Shown here in pieces: positions 11,563-24,582 of a stretch of DNA of 64,000 bases. Position 1 is the stretch's first letter, and the number at the start of each line of letters is the position of its first letter. Origin of the DNA: Rhyacichthys aspro. Lineage: Eukaryota > Chordata > Actinopteri > Gobiiformes > Rhyacichthyidae. Both the position numbers and the translations under genes were made by a program. The stretch is taken from assembly GCA_036850595.1 (NCBI GenBank), contig CM072154.1, forward strand, positions 11,043,330-11,107,329, in the 5' to 3' direction. The notes beneath the pieces were generated by a model. The model saw nothing but the letters and a program-made list of their open reading frames with translations. It ran no database searches and had not been told where the DNA came from.

Positions 11563-12780
11563 ACAACTATGTCTGTGTCTTCTTAATTTATGATCTATCA
11601 GTGACTGTGTGACAAGGTAACATTTGTTTAAGCAAAAGCTATGTTTTTTTTTTCATTTATTCATGAGAGGTAAGACTTAACTCATTGTGTAAACTGTAAA
11701 TTGCCGTATTTACTAAGTGAAAAAATACATTCAGTAAAGAAAATCCTGGATTTTTAGTTAAATCTGGGATATAATGAACATAAATTAGTTATTTTATATC
11801 CTGTCTTTTTAACCAGTAGTATTATTTGTAGGGAACATTTATCACCACCAACACATTTTTGCCAGAAGGAAGGTTGATTGTTCAAATAAAGTTAGAACTG
11901 TACCTCGGTGGAGTATGGAGTCTCAAATATGAAAAGTTTAACTGCATGGTGTAGCATAAAACAATATAAACATAAAATCAACTTTTATTTTCGCTCAGTA
12001 CAGATACGAAAATCAGAAACAAGTTAACTAAATAGATTTATTACAAGTCTGACTATTTTTAAATTATACAGAAATTGATTATTGATATAATGTTTTCATG
12101 ATTGTATTATATTACACTAATTCATTTGGTGACGGATCTGCAAGAACATTTGGTTATACATACAGTTTGTCACTGACAGCAACGGCCTTGTGATTTCATG
12201 TGGGAATGAAAGAATTTAATAGCTTCTGATCGAGTGAAACCAAGATCGAGTGTTTTTTTTTTTTTGCTGGATAGATTTGCCTTGTGTGTATCCTCAGTTT
12301 CAGCTAAAAAGGCAACATTGTGTGTTCAGAATGGCTAAAGAATGACTGGACTGACTACTTTTTTGTCTGAAAGCTAACACTTAAAGTGTATTGGGCTGAA
12401 ACCGATTCTGATGTGCTTTAGCATTTTGTTTGCAAGATTAACTTAAATGATGAGCCCTGTTATTAAAATCGGACCCGGCAATTGAAAGCATCACAGAACT
12501 CTGATGATCTCTTCTGTTTACTTCTTAAAACATTTGCATATTTTCACTTTATCTTGCATGCTTATTCTGAGTGGCGTAGACACTCTTTTATGTTTTATTT
12601 TTATTTGTTTATTTTTTTAAAAGGAACTTGCTGCTAGTTGTCCACTTTTTTAAGTTTATATTGTCCTCCAGATATTGCCATGGAAAAAATACTGAGACCA
12701 GGAGAGCCCACATCTCTTTTATTAATAAACATTTTTAAGATCAAATTTGGAATTATTAAAATAAAGTAAACAGTAAAAAA
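11563..12780 (+). other. gid8: gid8 3' UTR and downstream
   Basis: This AT-rich sequence follows the stop. An AATAAA at about 11885 is a likely first polyadenylation signal, and further AATAAA elements at about 12724 and 12761 could extend the transcript. No other gene is seen. Confidence 0.5.
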
Positions 12781-13907
12781 ACCTTTTGTATTGTGTTTTT
12801 TTCCTAACCAAGGGTTATTCCATGAAAGTAGCTAAGAAAAGTGTGGCTCACAGCCCAGTTTTACTGTAGTTTAGCATGAACATAAAAGTTGGAGCTAAAT
12901 CGTTCCTTGAATTTCCACAGTCACAATAACACGGCAGTTAAGTCGTGATTCAGTCGAGACGCTACGATGAACCCAGGAGCATTTTAATAAAGAAAGACTG
13001 AGAGAAAGGTCTTGAAATTTGATGTCTCCAATTACATACTTTTCTAGAAACAGTAACATACATATGTCATTAAACACCCTATTTTAACAAACATTGTCAG
13101 TCTCCTGTAGACCATCATTTATTTTGTAGTTTTTCCGTTGACTAACCTGCTCCGGGCCAGGCTAAACATCCTTCATAGGTTTCCATGGTGACTGAATCTG
13201 ACTCATGATAAACCTAGGCTCCGCTCAGGTTTTGAGTCACCTGTGAGTGTTTGCAGAAGACTCACAGGACTGTCTTTAATAATGAGACAGGTAGATACAG
13301 AAGCTCATAAGTTTTGTCATTATAACCTACATTTGATTAAAAAATAAATCTTCCATAAATTACATTTTTCATTTTATCCCAATCTCTCTTATTAAAATCT
13401 TTGGAAATATAGGTTTGTTTTTATATCAGTTTCATATAGTTATTCTTTCGACTTAAGATTCAATGATGCAAAACATAAAACATAACTCGTCTAAGTAAAC
13501 TTTGTCTGACGGAGGACCCGCCTCCTTTACGCCTAATACAGAAGTGGGCGGGGTTTTGCAGAGAGCCAAGTGGGAAATCTCAGGAAGTATCGTTCAACTA
13601 GTTTTGCTTAAGCAAATTTCTTGTAAAACATTATTGTTCATATGTTGCCTTACTTATTGGAAGTTTAAAAATCTTAAAGCCCATAACTATGTCTGGAACA
13701 CGTACAGTGCCCCCGATACTTGTGTCAAAGCTCGAACTTATCAGTGCTGCAGGCTTTACAAATCTAAACCAGTTGTTTCTATGTGTTGTTGCAACAAGTT
13801 TGACCTGTCTGGCCTGTTTGCCTGTTTGCTTGAGGAAATGAGCAGAGGCAGGGATCACCACTCCACAAGGGAGAGGTGCACATATCACTCAGGACGCAGG
13901 TCTCTTC
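12781..13907 (+). promoter_or_regulatory. slc17a9: slc17a9 upstream region
   Basis: This gene-free segment precedes slc17a9. A GTGGGCGGGG GC box at about 13543-13553 and a nearby CCGCCTCC element suggest a GC-box promoter. A 137-codon open frame here has no protein-like features and is treated as chance. Confidence 0.4.
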
Positions 13908-16741
13908 ATGGCTGACAACACGTTTAATGAAAACCAGCGAAATGGACTTAATCACTTACTGCTGGAGCCCGAGATTGTGAAGCCGTCCAGAGAAGACCAA
14001 AACGTGTGGCCCAGGTGAGGCTGCAGCCAAAATCCGGATATATTATATTACTATTAGGACACGGACCTGATCGCTTTTTGTAAATAATACTGCATAGCCC
14101 TAAAGTAGACAAAAAATAAATACATTTCTGTAAAGTTTAGTTACTTTTCTCTGTATATACCAAACTGCTTAAAACTTCACCCTCCATGTTAATGTACACA
14201 GACCCTTGGCTCGGAAATGGTTGCTGGTGCTGTTCTTGGGGACCTGTCTCCTGTACTGTGCCAGGATGGCCATGCCAATCTGTGCAGTCACAATGGCAAC
14301 CACTTTCCACTGGAGCAAAATCAACTCAGGACTGGTTTTGGGTGGGTTTTTCTGGGGTTACTGTATCACACAGATCCTGGGAGGACATGTTAGTGACAGG
14401 TAAGCAACTCTAACTCACACACCGTTGACCTAACAGTCACTTTTGGTTTAAAGTCTGATCCTTTAGCTGTATTTAATATCTGTTGATTTAGAATAGGAGG
14501 AGAGCGTGTCCTATTAATGTCCGCTGTCTCTTGGGCATTAATCACAGCTGGAACTCCTCTTATGACTAAGCTATCATCTCATACCTTGTTTGTGATGACA
14601 GTGGCCAGATTTTTCATGGGACTGTTGCAGGGTGAGTTGTAAAACATTAAAAGAGTCTATGTGCATAAACTCACTTGTATTCAAATGATTGACTAGGAAC
14701 CGACACAGATGTTCAGATTATATTCCTCGAGTAGTACTAATATCATGATGTTGCAGGTGTTTTCTTTCCATCTTTGGCTAGTCTGTGTTCACAGCGAGTG
14801 GTGAAAGGAGAAAGAGGGTTTTTGATGAGTACCATGAACAGTGGCACCTATCTAGGGTATGTTTGTAATGTAATTATAAACTGGTTCCTATTTTAAGACC
14901 ATTGTTGAAGTCTTTAGTTTTGCTGCTCTTCTCTTTCAGAACATTGTTGGCTGGGGGGATGGGGTCAGTCATGCTGAATAAATATGGATGGGAAAGCCTG
15001 TTCTACTGCATTGGTTTTTTGACCTTACTATGGGCACTCCTGGTTTGGTACTTTTTGGTAAAAGGTACAGCTTTATAAGATATTATAGATGTAACCAAGT
15101 TTAAAGACTATTTAAACTTAAATGAAATGTAATGTGACTTATTTCTTCAGGTAAAGAGATCCCTGAGCAGAAACGGATGACAAATAGTTCACAGCCAACA
15201 AACACTCGCTGGTTGAGTTTTTTAAAGAAGTCTCCTGTCTGGTATCACCCTCCAGTAATTATTCACATCATGATTCTTTAAATGCATGCCCCTAACACGT
15301 CTCTCTGTCTGCTTTAAGGGCTATGGTGTTTGCTCACATGTGCTCCTCCAGCACTTTCTACACTTTACTCTCATGGCTACCAACATTTTTTGAAGAGTCA
15401 TATCCAAATGCAAAGGTGAATATATGTTTCATAAAGTGGCCAATAAATACTGTAGTACAAGAACAACATCTACCTAACCCTGATCTTACAGGGAGGGGTG
15501 TATAATACCATCCCTTGGTTAGCTGCTATTCCATCAGCGCTTGTTGGAGGCAGTGTCTCAGATTTCCTCATCAGTCAAGGTAAAAAACAAATGGATGTTT
15601 ATGCTAATGTCTTATAACATCCACATGAAATCATCTATAACATCGCATTCTTCTCTTTTTTTATAGCATATCCTGTAGCATCAGTGAGGAAGTTAATGCA
15701 GGTAACAGTAAAAGCTTTGTGCATTGTGTTTATTTTGCGTATCGTAGTTAAGGAGTGAGAGGTTTGTTGAGCTGCTTGGATGTTCATGTTGGAATTCCAA
15801 CAGCCTGCTTTAAGCATGTAATCACAGGTCTTACACCACCTTGGGGCAAACCACAGACTATTAACTGTGTGTCTTTGAAAAGAATTTAATCAAGGTGTTC
15901 TTTAAATGCTCATTCCAAGGCCAACAAAGTCAAATGTACAAGTTACATAGTTTTCTTTGATAATCATAGTGATCTTGTGTAACATATCTGGGGTTTATTA
16001 ATTATGAGTAACATATGTATATACTGTTTTATGTGAGTGTCTCTTCTTTCCTTTTCTTACATTGTTTTTTAGTTCATTGCTATGGGAGTGCCGAGCATAT
16101 TCATTTTACTCTTGGCTAATACTGTCACATTTTCCTCTGCTGTGAGTTTCACCACTGTTGCTATTGGAGCTACTACTTTTAGCAGTGGGTAAGGGCAAAA
16201 GGAAACTGATTTGTGCTCAGACTTGCATTCACAAACAAAAATGTCACTGCTCTACAAACAGCATTTGTATGTCTGTCTTTTCATGCGTGTCTCTGTTTCA
16301 GTGGTGTTTCTGTAAATGTACACGATCTCACCCCTTCAAGGGCTGGCGCCCTCTATGGTCAGTTTTTGTTCAGTGTGTGTTTGATTTTTCTTTACAAATG
16401 TTTAATTTTGAATAATTTAGTAATCTTTTTATTCAACAGGTTTTATGAATATGATGGGTGCTTTATCAGGTATGTATGAGTTATCACTCACTGTGTGTTT
16501 TATAATGTGTATGTGGTATTTTTAACCCATTTAAATGCCCTTTTGTTTCCTTCTTGCTGTTGGCTGCACAGGAGTGGTCGTGGTCTCTCTGTCAGGATAC
16601 CTCATTGAGGTGACCCAGACTTGGGCCATAGTGTTCTCCCTCATTGCTCTAATAAATGCCACTGGACTTGGAGTCTTCTTGTTTTTTGGAGATGCTCAAC
16701 GCATCGATGAAGACAAATACAGCCCAGTCACAGTTATTTGA
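13908..16741 (+). CDS. slc17a9: Vesicular nucleotide transporter (VNUT)
   Basis: SLC17A9 loads ATP and other nucleotides into secretory and synaptic vesicles, driven by membrane potential with chloride dependence. Thirteen coding exons run 13908-14014, 14202-14399, 14492-14631, 14757-14856, 14940-15064, 15151-15241, 15319-15415, 15492-15579, 15667-15701, 16073-16188, 16302-16357, 16440-16469 and 16572-16741, all in phase, giving 450 residues. It is a major facilitator of about 12 membrane segments. The first is WLLVLFLGTCLLYCARMAMP, followed by the conserved SGLVLGGFFWGYCITQILGG and DRIGGERVL. Later come VARFFMGLLQGVFFP and VHDLTPSRAGALYGFMNMMG, both SLC17 family hallmarks. The cytosolic N-terminus is short. 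The gid8 neighbour supports the call, because GID8 and SLC17A9 are adjacent in human. Confidence 0.95.
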
Positions 16742-17400
16742 ACCACATCTTCCATGAGAGCGGACTGTACAAATAAAATATGCAGAAAAATGAAGACTTT
16801 CACAAACTGTGACAAATTATGAAACTTTGCAATCCATTTAAGTTATTTAGAAATGATCATGTAACTTGTAATGTACTACTTGTACAACTTGTATAATATA
16901 TCAGATTTTATTTTATACAGATATGTTTACATGAATTACCCTCATATTTTATTGAGGGACTTACAGTGTATACAATTAAAGCATGGAGATGTATCTTCAA
17001 TGATTTATGATGACCAAAAATATGTTTATGTGTATCATGCAGTTTATTACTGCTTTAATTTATGTGTCTTTTACATTTGGTATTCATATTTATTAGGCTG
17101 AACACTTTTTGGTAATGTATACATTGTGAATGTTGCTGCTGGCACATGTGTGGCAGTGTGTTTTTTACAGATGTATCAAAGCTGCTGTTTTGTCTCTGCA
17201 TGTTTTTAAATAGTTTTGAAGTAAACTTTGCTGACTTCAGCTCTCTTTAAGATCTCTAATTTAAAGAAGAAGCTCATTCACGATGAATAGGTGATGCGTT
17301 ATTCACAAACAAGTGATTTTGATGAATGTAACATATTTATACAAATAAATTTACATGTTTACATGTCCATCTTATATAGAAACACTTCCTGATGGTGGCT
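16742..17400 (+). other. slc17a9: slc17a9 3' UTR
   Basis: This AT-rich tail contains AATAAA at about 16772 and a second at about 17344. There is no coding signal. Confidence 0.5.
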
Positions 17401-17880
17401 GAGCTAAAAAAATTTTTTATATGTTATATGTAATCATGTATTTATATATATATTCACATCTTATCACAATACCCAGAAGGAAATTTTAATTTCTATCACA
17501 CTCCATTAAATGTGTGGGTTTTTTTTATAAATGTAAACATACATTATGGTTTTTTAACTTGCCCTGGACCATGGCTCTGCTGTGGTCACCTGGTCCACAA
17601 ACCCTAACATGGCTTTGTTCTTAAACATTTTCTTCAGTGTGATGGGAATGATCATGAACACTTGGGGCATGTGAAAAGTGTGTTTCTGCTAAGGACTTAA
17701 ATGTTACTTCAGTGCAGAATAACCCTGAAACACATTTCTAGGTTAATAACACTGTAACCTGATAATGCTGTAGTGTCAGTGAATTTGCTCATTTCACATC
17801 TGCATGACAGCTTTGCCATCTTAACAGTAGCCTCTCTAGTATAGTTCAATATCCTGGTGCACACATTATGGTAAAGCTGA
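17401..17880. other. Intergenic, nothing recognised
   Basis: No gene, structured RNA or repeat was seen. In human BHLHE23 lies in this interval, but no bHLH-coding sequence is present here. Confidence 0.5.
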
Positions 17881-18360
17881 TGACATTAGTAGACAAGCTG
17901 TAGTCCAGGTCCTCTTTCAGCACCGCGGTCAGCGCCTCACGCACAGCCCTCGGCCCGTGCGTTAACCCGGGGATGTGCGCGTTTGGCGGAGCTGCATCCG
18001 GCCTTCAGTGTCAAAGACTAGATGCACGTCATGACGCTGTTGCTCTTTAACCAATGAATAGAAGGCTGTGGATGCCAGACGCAGATTCAGCTGTGAAGAC
18101 ATTTTAGCACCAGAACAAGAAAAGACATTGGCGATGTTAAGGTTCTGGGACATCTGCAGGTAATTCGGATGGGAAATATAGGGCCTACTGTCTGTATGCG
18201 TGAACAGAAGACGGCGAGCTATTGTCAGACGTACACGCACCCATCTTCTTCTTTCACACAAGGCAGGGGTGTTTGTTCAGCCTGCTGTGTTGCGGAATGA
18301 AGACGCGCAGCGGCACAAAGCCGACAGTGGACAGTAAATTATGATGCGAACGAAAGAGGA
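17881..18360 (+). promoter_or_regulatory. CpG-rich segment upstream of mir-124
   Basis: The segment has far more CpG and GC than its surroundings, for example around 17920-18000 and 18225-18310. It ends about 220 bp before the mir-124 hairpin, which makes it a candidate promoter or first exon of the pri-miR-124 host transcript. A 99-codon minus-strand frame at 17962-18261 has no recognisable domain. Confidence 0.4.
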
Positions 18361-18574
18361 AGAGGACCTCTTCACGGCTGAGGGTTAAAATAATGTTGTA
18401 TTCAGGTATTAGTGTGAGACTTCATCAAATCTGAGGACATATTAGACGTTGCAGCAGGCACAGGCCTATAAGCCGAGTCGGGTTTTTTTTATTTTTAAAA
18501 AAATTTTGTGTAGTGATAGCCTTTGTGATTCTCTGGTGGCAGTTGCTGGTAACTTTGCTTGAGAAAAGACAGGG

Positions 18575-18655
18575 TTGCCACTCCTCGTGTTCACGGCGGA
18601 CCTTGATTTATTAGCCATACAATTAAGGCACGCGGTGAATGCCAAGAGAGGAGCC
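18575..18655 (+). ncRNA. mir124: MicroRNA mir-124 precursor
   Basis: The mature miR-124-3p lies exactly at 18624-18643 (TAAGGCACGCGGTGAATGCC). The 5p arm lies at 18586-18607 (CGTGTTCACGGCGGACCTTG and on), with a short loop TTTATTAGCCATACAA. The arms pair as the standard hairpin, GTTCAC with GTGAAT and GGACCTTGATT with the AATTAAGG side, and the lower stem continues into CCAAGAGAGG. miR-124 is the dominant neuronal microRNA, repressing non-neuronal transcripts such as ptbp1. Human MIR124-3 lies near YTHDF1 and NKAIN4 on 20q13.33, and here ythdf1 and nkain4 follow directly, so this is the mir-124-3 orthologous locus. The 5p arm has CACGGCGG where the human arm as I recall reads CACAGCGG. Confidence 0.97.
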
Positions 18656-18699
18656 CCATGCGTCCTGCTTCATTAACATGGAGAGATACAGAACAACTG

Positions 18700-20651
18700 C
18701 AGAGAGAGCACCTGCCTGGGCTCTCAACAATACACACTGTACTAGAGCTGTTGTTGTCAGCGCTGTTCTGGGAGAAAATAAACGCCACCATTTGAGCTTT
18801 ATTTCAAATGGTTTTCTTCCCAGATCCAACCAGTTTCACAGTTAGGCCCAAGAGAATCAACCAAGCAAATGGCTTCAAACAGTCAAAGGTGACCTCAGTG
18901 TTATTTGTTTGTTCATTTCAACACTAATAAAATCATCTGTTGCATTTATCTGTTAAATTAATGGAATAGATTATGCGAAAACCTTGCCTCATAATCATTC
19001 TATTGATCATTGTCCATACATTACAAGGAAGAAAGAGTGTTTCTTTTTCAGGATTTTCCCACAATTAAAACATAAAATGTTTCAAACCAACTTTTTTTTT
19101 TTTTACATCAGAAGTTTCAGCCAAACTCATGCAAAGCTTAAACTAAACATCCAAACCTATGTTACCATTATTCCCAGTGATAATCTCTTTATACTTTGAT
19201 GCATGCCATTTTCAGGGGAAGTACAGACTAGCAGAGACAAGCAACAGATAAGTATATCTTTAATAATGAACATGATCAAATCTAATCGAATCAGATGGTG
19301 ATCTCTGATACAATGAAGATACAATTCAGGGGTGACTTTAAACCTTTTTTTGCATAAATGTTCTATATTTCCAATAACGTTATATAGCTCTGATTGCTCC
19401 ACAATCATTCTCCCTCCCTTTATTCTCACTCTCGCACACACACGATACAGCAAGCAATTAAAAAAAGTCACAACATATACCATATAGCCTAGTCTGTGGG
19501 TTTTCATACACTGGACGAGAAATCATCGGTACAGTTAAACATTTGAGGGCATTTCAGTTTGAAATGCCAGTACATTAAAGCTTACATCGTGAAGGATTAT
19601 GAAGACAGGTTATAGCAATGAAAAATGCCAAGATTAGAATTATATTAAGAACAATAAAGCAAGTTACTAACAGAAACAAAGTGACAGGCCTGGCTTTAAT
19701 TTTAAAAAGCGATACATGCTACTTTTCTCTGGATAGAAGTGAACAGAGATCCCTCTAGGACCAGCAGGGAACAAAGGCAAAAATAGTTACAAAGGACCAA
19801 CAGGGCAATAGAAAGAAAGAAAAATGAGACTAAACCTGAACTCATTTAGTAGGATTGTTCTAAGATTGTAAAAGAATGACCTTCTTCAGGAGCATCCAAT
19901 CACCGGAGATCTGATTTTAAGAACAGTATTAGAAAAACCCACTTCGGAAAAGAAAGCTTGGGGCTCCATCCAGGAGAATAAAAAAAGTTCCTACCTTAAT
20001 GTCACTTTTTAAATGTAAGCCAGGTACAAAGTTCAAAATATTCTAACATTTATACTTTCTAATGTCACAACCTTGCACGTTTATGTCTATGCATACAGAA
20101 ACTTCCAGTGCACACATTCCTTCACCTACTTAAGACACCCTTATGTGAAAAATGGGCGCAACAGAACTTATTTTTTCTTCTGATAATATAAAATACAACT
20201 TGCCACACAATGATAGCAGACATTTCTTGTGAATAAAGTGTTGTTCACTCAGAAGTTTAACCAATACAAGCACTTAACATTTTGTCCAACACACAAACCA
20301 CAAAGTGAACAGTCACTGATCAGCAGCATGTTAAAGAGATTTTTTAAAACAGACGTGCAGATATTTGTTACTTATTTGTTAAGAATGCAACTGGGGTAGC
20401 GATAGAGATTTATAAGGCTAAAAAATACAGAAAAACAAGAAAATATATTTCTGAAGCTATTCAACTGGTGTAATGAGCTTCATCCCTGCACGCATTGTAA
20501 AGACTGGGAGCAATGTGGCTCGCAGTGTGACACGGGCCAAAGTCACCAAAATTAAATAGGAAAAATATTAGTTTGTAATAATTTCTTTATGTCCATGTAT
20601 TATATTTTTAAATCTAATATCAGTCTTCTATCAGAGGCAGTCTTCTACCGT
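18700..20651 (-). other. ythdf1: ythdf1 3' UTR and gap to mir-124
   Basis: Nearly 2 kb of AT-rich sequence follows the ythdf1 stop on the minus strand. A 116-codon minus frame at 19157-19507 shows no domain. Long 3' UTRs are usual for YTHDF genes, so most of this is probably UTR. The 3' end was not located. Confidence 0.45.
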
Positions 20652-23600
20652 TCACTTCTGGCGATCCTGAAGAAAGAAGAATAAAAGATTTCTTGTCATC
20701 AATACACTATATCAAGAACTAGTAGAAGAGAATAGAAAAAGAGATAGAAAGGGCCAGTAAATTAATAAAATTAATTAGGCTTTGGAATATAGCTATGGCT
20801 AGAAGAAATGTATTGACAACGAAATGAATACCACATTTTACCTGATCAATTCGGGATCTGCTTTGTATTGAGGCAGGTTCATAGCTCTGTTGGAAGCAGA
20901 AAAAAATTGTTTGTCACTCACAAATATCTATAACTTTCACTAAATAGTTTAAAAACCATTAAAGTTTGCCAAATTTGAAATAACCATAGTCAAACACCAA
21001 TTCATTTTCAGTGTCATGTGTTCAATCTACCTTTTTCACCACCTCCTCTTCCTCCTGCTTCTTCTCATAGTGGGAAAAGTCATCAAATATGGAGGTTGTG
21101 TGTTTGTACTGGGCGATGATCTTGAGCACCTGCTTGGCCTTTTCCAGAGGAACCTCTTGAGTGTCGCGTGAGTTGGTGACGGGCTTGTTGTCGTTATTCT
21201 CCAGGCGAATATGGCGCAGCTGGCTATTAGGCACGTCCTTAACAAACAACCAGTTCACATCAAACTTGCCCTTCCACTTGTCCTGAGCCCAGACACCAGC
21301 ACTGGTGCCATAGTCCACTGGTGAACGCATCTCTGCCACGCCACAGAAATGGCCACTGCCGTTGACACTAAACAACAAGTAGACGGGCCCTTTAGAGTTC
21401 ATTGACCTGTATGCTGAGTCCAACCGTTTGTTGCCATGCTCCGTGCTGCACCAGATTGAGTACTTAATGGAGCGGTGTATGTCGTCCTCAGAGTAACTCT
21501 TTATGATGAAAACGCGACCGTTCTTCAGGTTCCAGTCAAAGTCCTTGGGGTTGTAGCTGTGAGAAGCTCGCAGCTTTTCCAAAACCGGGTGGGACTCAGA
21601 TCCACCCTCAGACCCTGAAGGCATGCCCCCTACTCCTCCTCCATTCCCTACGCTGCCACCGTTGGATGAGCAACTGCTATCTAAACTGCCTCCCCCATAA
21701 CACAAGTTGCGGTTGCGTGGGGCCACCCAACGCGTCTGAGGTGGTGGAGCAGGGTTGTGGTTCTGGTAGGACTGAGGGGGACCCGGCATAGTCATCTGCT
21801 GCACAAGAGACTGGGCTGACTGAATGGACTGCTGTAGGGGGGGTATGAGACTGGTGTGGGAGTGAATGGGCTGGTGCTGTTGGTGATGTGGAGGCAGAGG
21901 AGGAATCACTTTTGTAACAGGGCCCTTGTTTTCCCATGTGTCAATGTCCATGGAGTGTTTAATTGAAGCTGGAGGCAGGACTCCTCCAGCGATGGCCACT
22001 ACAGGCTTTGACTTACTTTTCTGTTGTTGCAGCTTGGCAGGTTTGCTGGCAATAGCAGCCCATGATGTTGGTTTTGGTGGAGGCATACCTATTGGTGTGC
22101 CCCCATTGCCCGCTGCAACAGCAGCAGCTACACTGCCACCTCCACCAATCACTGAGCCTGCACCTTTCACACCTGATCCACTTCCTGTAACATCCCCACC
22201 TAATTTCAACCCAAGCATACCCTGCTCCAAACTGTTCATCCCTGGGGCTTTGCTCAGAGTGTCACTGTGGAAGCCAGTCTGGCCATCAGGGACCAGGGTG
22301 CCTCCCAGGGAGCTGGGAGGATAGCTGTAACTGCCCCCATATGCTGAGCTCTGAGTCTGTTGGCCCTGAGAGCCACTCGTTCCCCAGGCTGAGAATGCTG
22401 GGTTCTCTGGGAAGAAGTTGAACCTGTGAGGATATATACTACTGCTGAGCCCTCCTGGTTGCCCAAATACTGTGTCATGCATGAAGTGATGGTCTCCGTT
22501 GCTTAATGGCGCATAGGGGGTCAGGTAAGGGATGGGTGGATCACCTCCTGTAGACCAGGGAGCCTCACTGAGAGGATAAGGAAAACCAATGGAGGGAGCA
22601 TAGTAGCTGGACAGGTATGGGTCAGTCATGGATTGATAGCTGTTACTCTACAATTTAAAAAGAATAATGTTGCTGTTAGATGTAAAATAACAAAACATAT
22701 CAAGCATAACAATGAAAGTGCAGTGTGGCTAACCTGATTGGATTGGCCTGTGAGATAAGGCTCAAAGTCATTGTCATGCATTGTATCCTTCTGGTGAAGG
22801 GAGCCATTTTGCACAGATACTGGAAAGGCTGCAATAACATAAAGTGAGCAAATTAGGTACATTCAGCTGTGACACACTACTAACTCCTGACATTAACATA
22901 ATGTTCAATATTCAAGAATTAAGAGACTAAATATATTTGGTCTATGAAACACATTTTCAGCATTAAGACCATGGTTTCATCATAAGTTTGACTGTTTTAT
23001 ATGTTTATTGTACTAAGAATCCATATTATTCATAAACAACTAAACGTGGAGGGAGAAAAACATGAATGTTTGGTTTTATTTTGACAAAGGGGTGTTTAAA
23101 GCACATTATCCTGGGTGCTTAAAACATGGTCATCTACAACAAACAGATGACCTTTAAAAATGCAAAATATTTTTCACTTGTGGACTTCTCACTCTAGTGA
23201 AGGGAGCTGATAATGAGAATCATGCTATACTGAACCTATCATTAATGTTTACATGAGCTATGATAACGACTATAGCTTCATGAGAGAGCACCGGAAGTAT
23301 ATATTGGCATACAGATTCAGATTTGGATTCTTACCTTTGCTTGCATCTTGTCCTTTTGAGGTCTAAGTGGTCACATTGAAGGGAGGAACACATGTAAAAG
23401 GAGGAAGAAAACAACGCTCACGAGTCTTGTCATTTGAAGCACTGAACATTCAACACAAATAATACATTTCTGCGCCCTCTCTAAAGGGTTGCCAGATAAA
23501 TTCCATGGGAGAAATAAACAATGTGTGTGGGTTTGCTGTGGTGCTGGCCTTTCAGCAAAGAGTGAGCAATTTTGCAGCTAACATAACCACTCATTCGGCT

Positions 23601-23720
23601 AACTGGCTAACAAGCTGAGAGTAGCATCATCGTCTGCAAAGTAGGATGCACATCGCACATCTTGTCTCTTTGACGAGCATTTTAGCCGCTTACCTGAGGG
23701 TCTATACTCGTAGCCGACAT
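20652..23720 (-). CDS. ythdf1: YTH domain m6A reader 1
   Basis: YTHDF1 is a cytoplasmic reader of N6-methyladenosine in mRNA that affects translation and decay. Coding exons on the minus strand are 23694-23720, 23335-23362, 22734-22819, 21031-22647, 20842-20886 and 20652-20666, giving 605 residues. The start MSATSIDPQ and the HDNDFEPYLTGQSNQ and SSYYAPSIGFPYPL segments are diagnostic of YTHDF1. A low-complexity P/Q/N/G-rich region (about 60-395) precedes the YTH domain (about 424-570). The three tryptophans of the m6A cage are at 446 (SIWCSTEHGN), 500 and 505 (GVWAQDKWKG). Their spacing of 54 and 5 matches human W411, W465 and W470. A glycine/alanine-rich stretch near residues 200-225 looks longer than in mammals. 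The C-terminus, past the long exon, ends IDQDRQK on two small exons. Confidence 0.97.
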
Positions 23721-24130
23721 CATTCATTCAGCAGGTGTGGTTTTGGACTATAGCCCTGGCAAGACGGATTGTATGGGAGCTGCAAAAAAACTCCGCGGTG
23801 CTAGAAAAGCTAATGTTGAGAAGCCTTCTCCCCGCTGCGCGTTAGTTTGCTAAGTTTTCCAGTCAGTGGCAGCTACTACTCGGGGTCTCCTCTGGACGCA
23901 GACAGTTTACTCGCAGTAACGGTGCTGCCACTTTGAGAGGTGCTGCTGTCAACATCAATCCCGCAGGGCTTCAATCCTTTCCGACCCCTCTCACCAATAA
24001 ATTAAATTCCTAGCAGCCTTGGTGGCCCTGCTCCCTTGCCCCAATGGCAGTTTCATCCGGGATACGCACAGCGGAAAGGACGTCATTGACGCAAGGAGCG
24101 CGTCCACGGATACGTCGTAGCGGAGCAGCA
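23721..24130 (-). promoter_or_regulatory. ythdf1: ythdf1 5' UTR and CpG promoter
   Basis: The segment is GC- and CpG-rich upstream of the first coding exon. A CRE-like AATGACGTCC (minus strand) sits near 24079-24088, about 360 bp from the ATG, with a TTGCGTCA half-site beside it. It lacks a TATA box, as expected of a housekeeping promoter. Confidence 0.55.
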
Positions 24131-24582
24131 ACATATACCGAAAAATATAAGTTTGTTTTTTCATTTTATTGCACCATTCTCCATCACCATATCACTGATA
24201 TTTTATTTTGAAGAAAATGTTAGGTAAGCAACAAAATACCTTTAATACATTTAAGTGAACGGTGGAAAATAATCGTGTAACATTTAAACATATCTATCGT
24301 GACATTATTAGCTACATGAAGCAAATCAGTATTTACATCTTTATATTACATGTGTATATGTATGCATCTGAGTGCTACATTATCTCTCATACATATAGCC
24401 AGGTCACATACAAGCATTCACTCGCATTAATAAGATACTATATCTGAGGTACAGACATGTACCTTTTATACAGTCGGTAAATTTTACACTTTTACACAGT
24501 GTGGTCTTCACATTTAGATTATGTTTTCACAACTCAAAGCTGTGTCATCTTCTGTCATGTTCCTTGGGCTCTTCTGAAACCA

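Noticed and set aside
13502..13915. 137-codon plus-strand open frame upstream of slc17a9
   Set aside because: It overlaps the slc17a9 leader and start codon in another frame, and its composition does not look like a protein.
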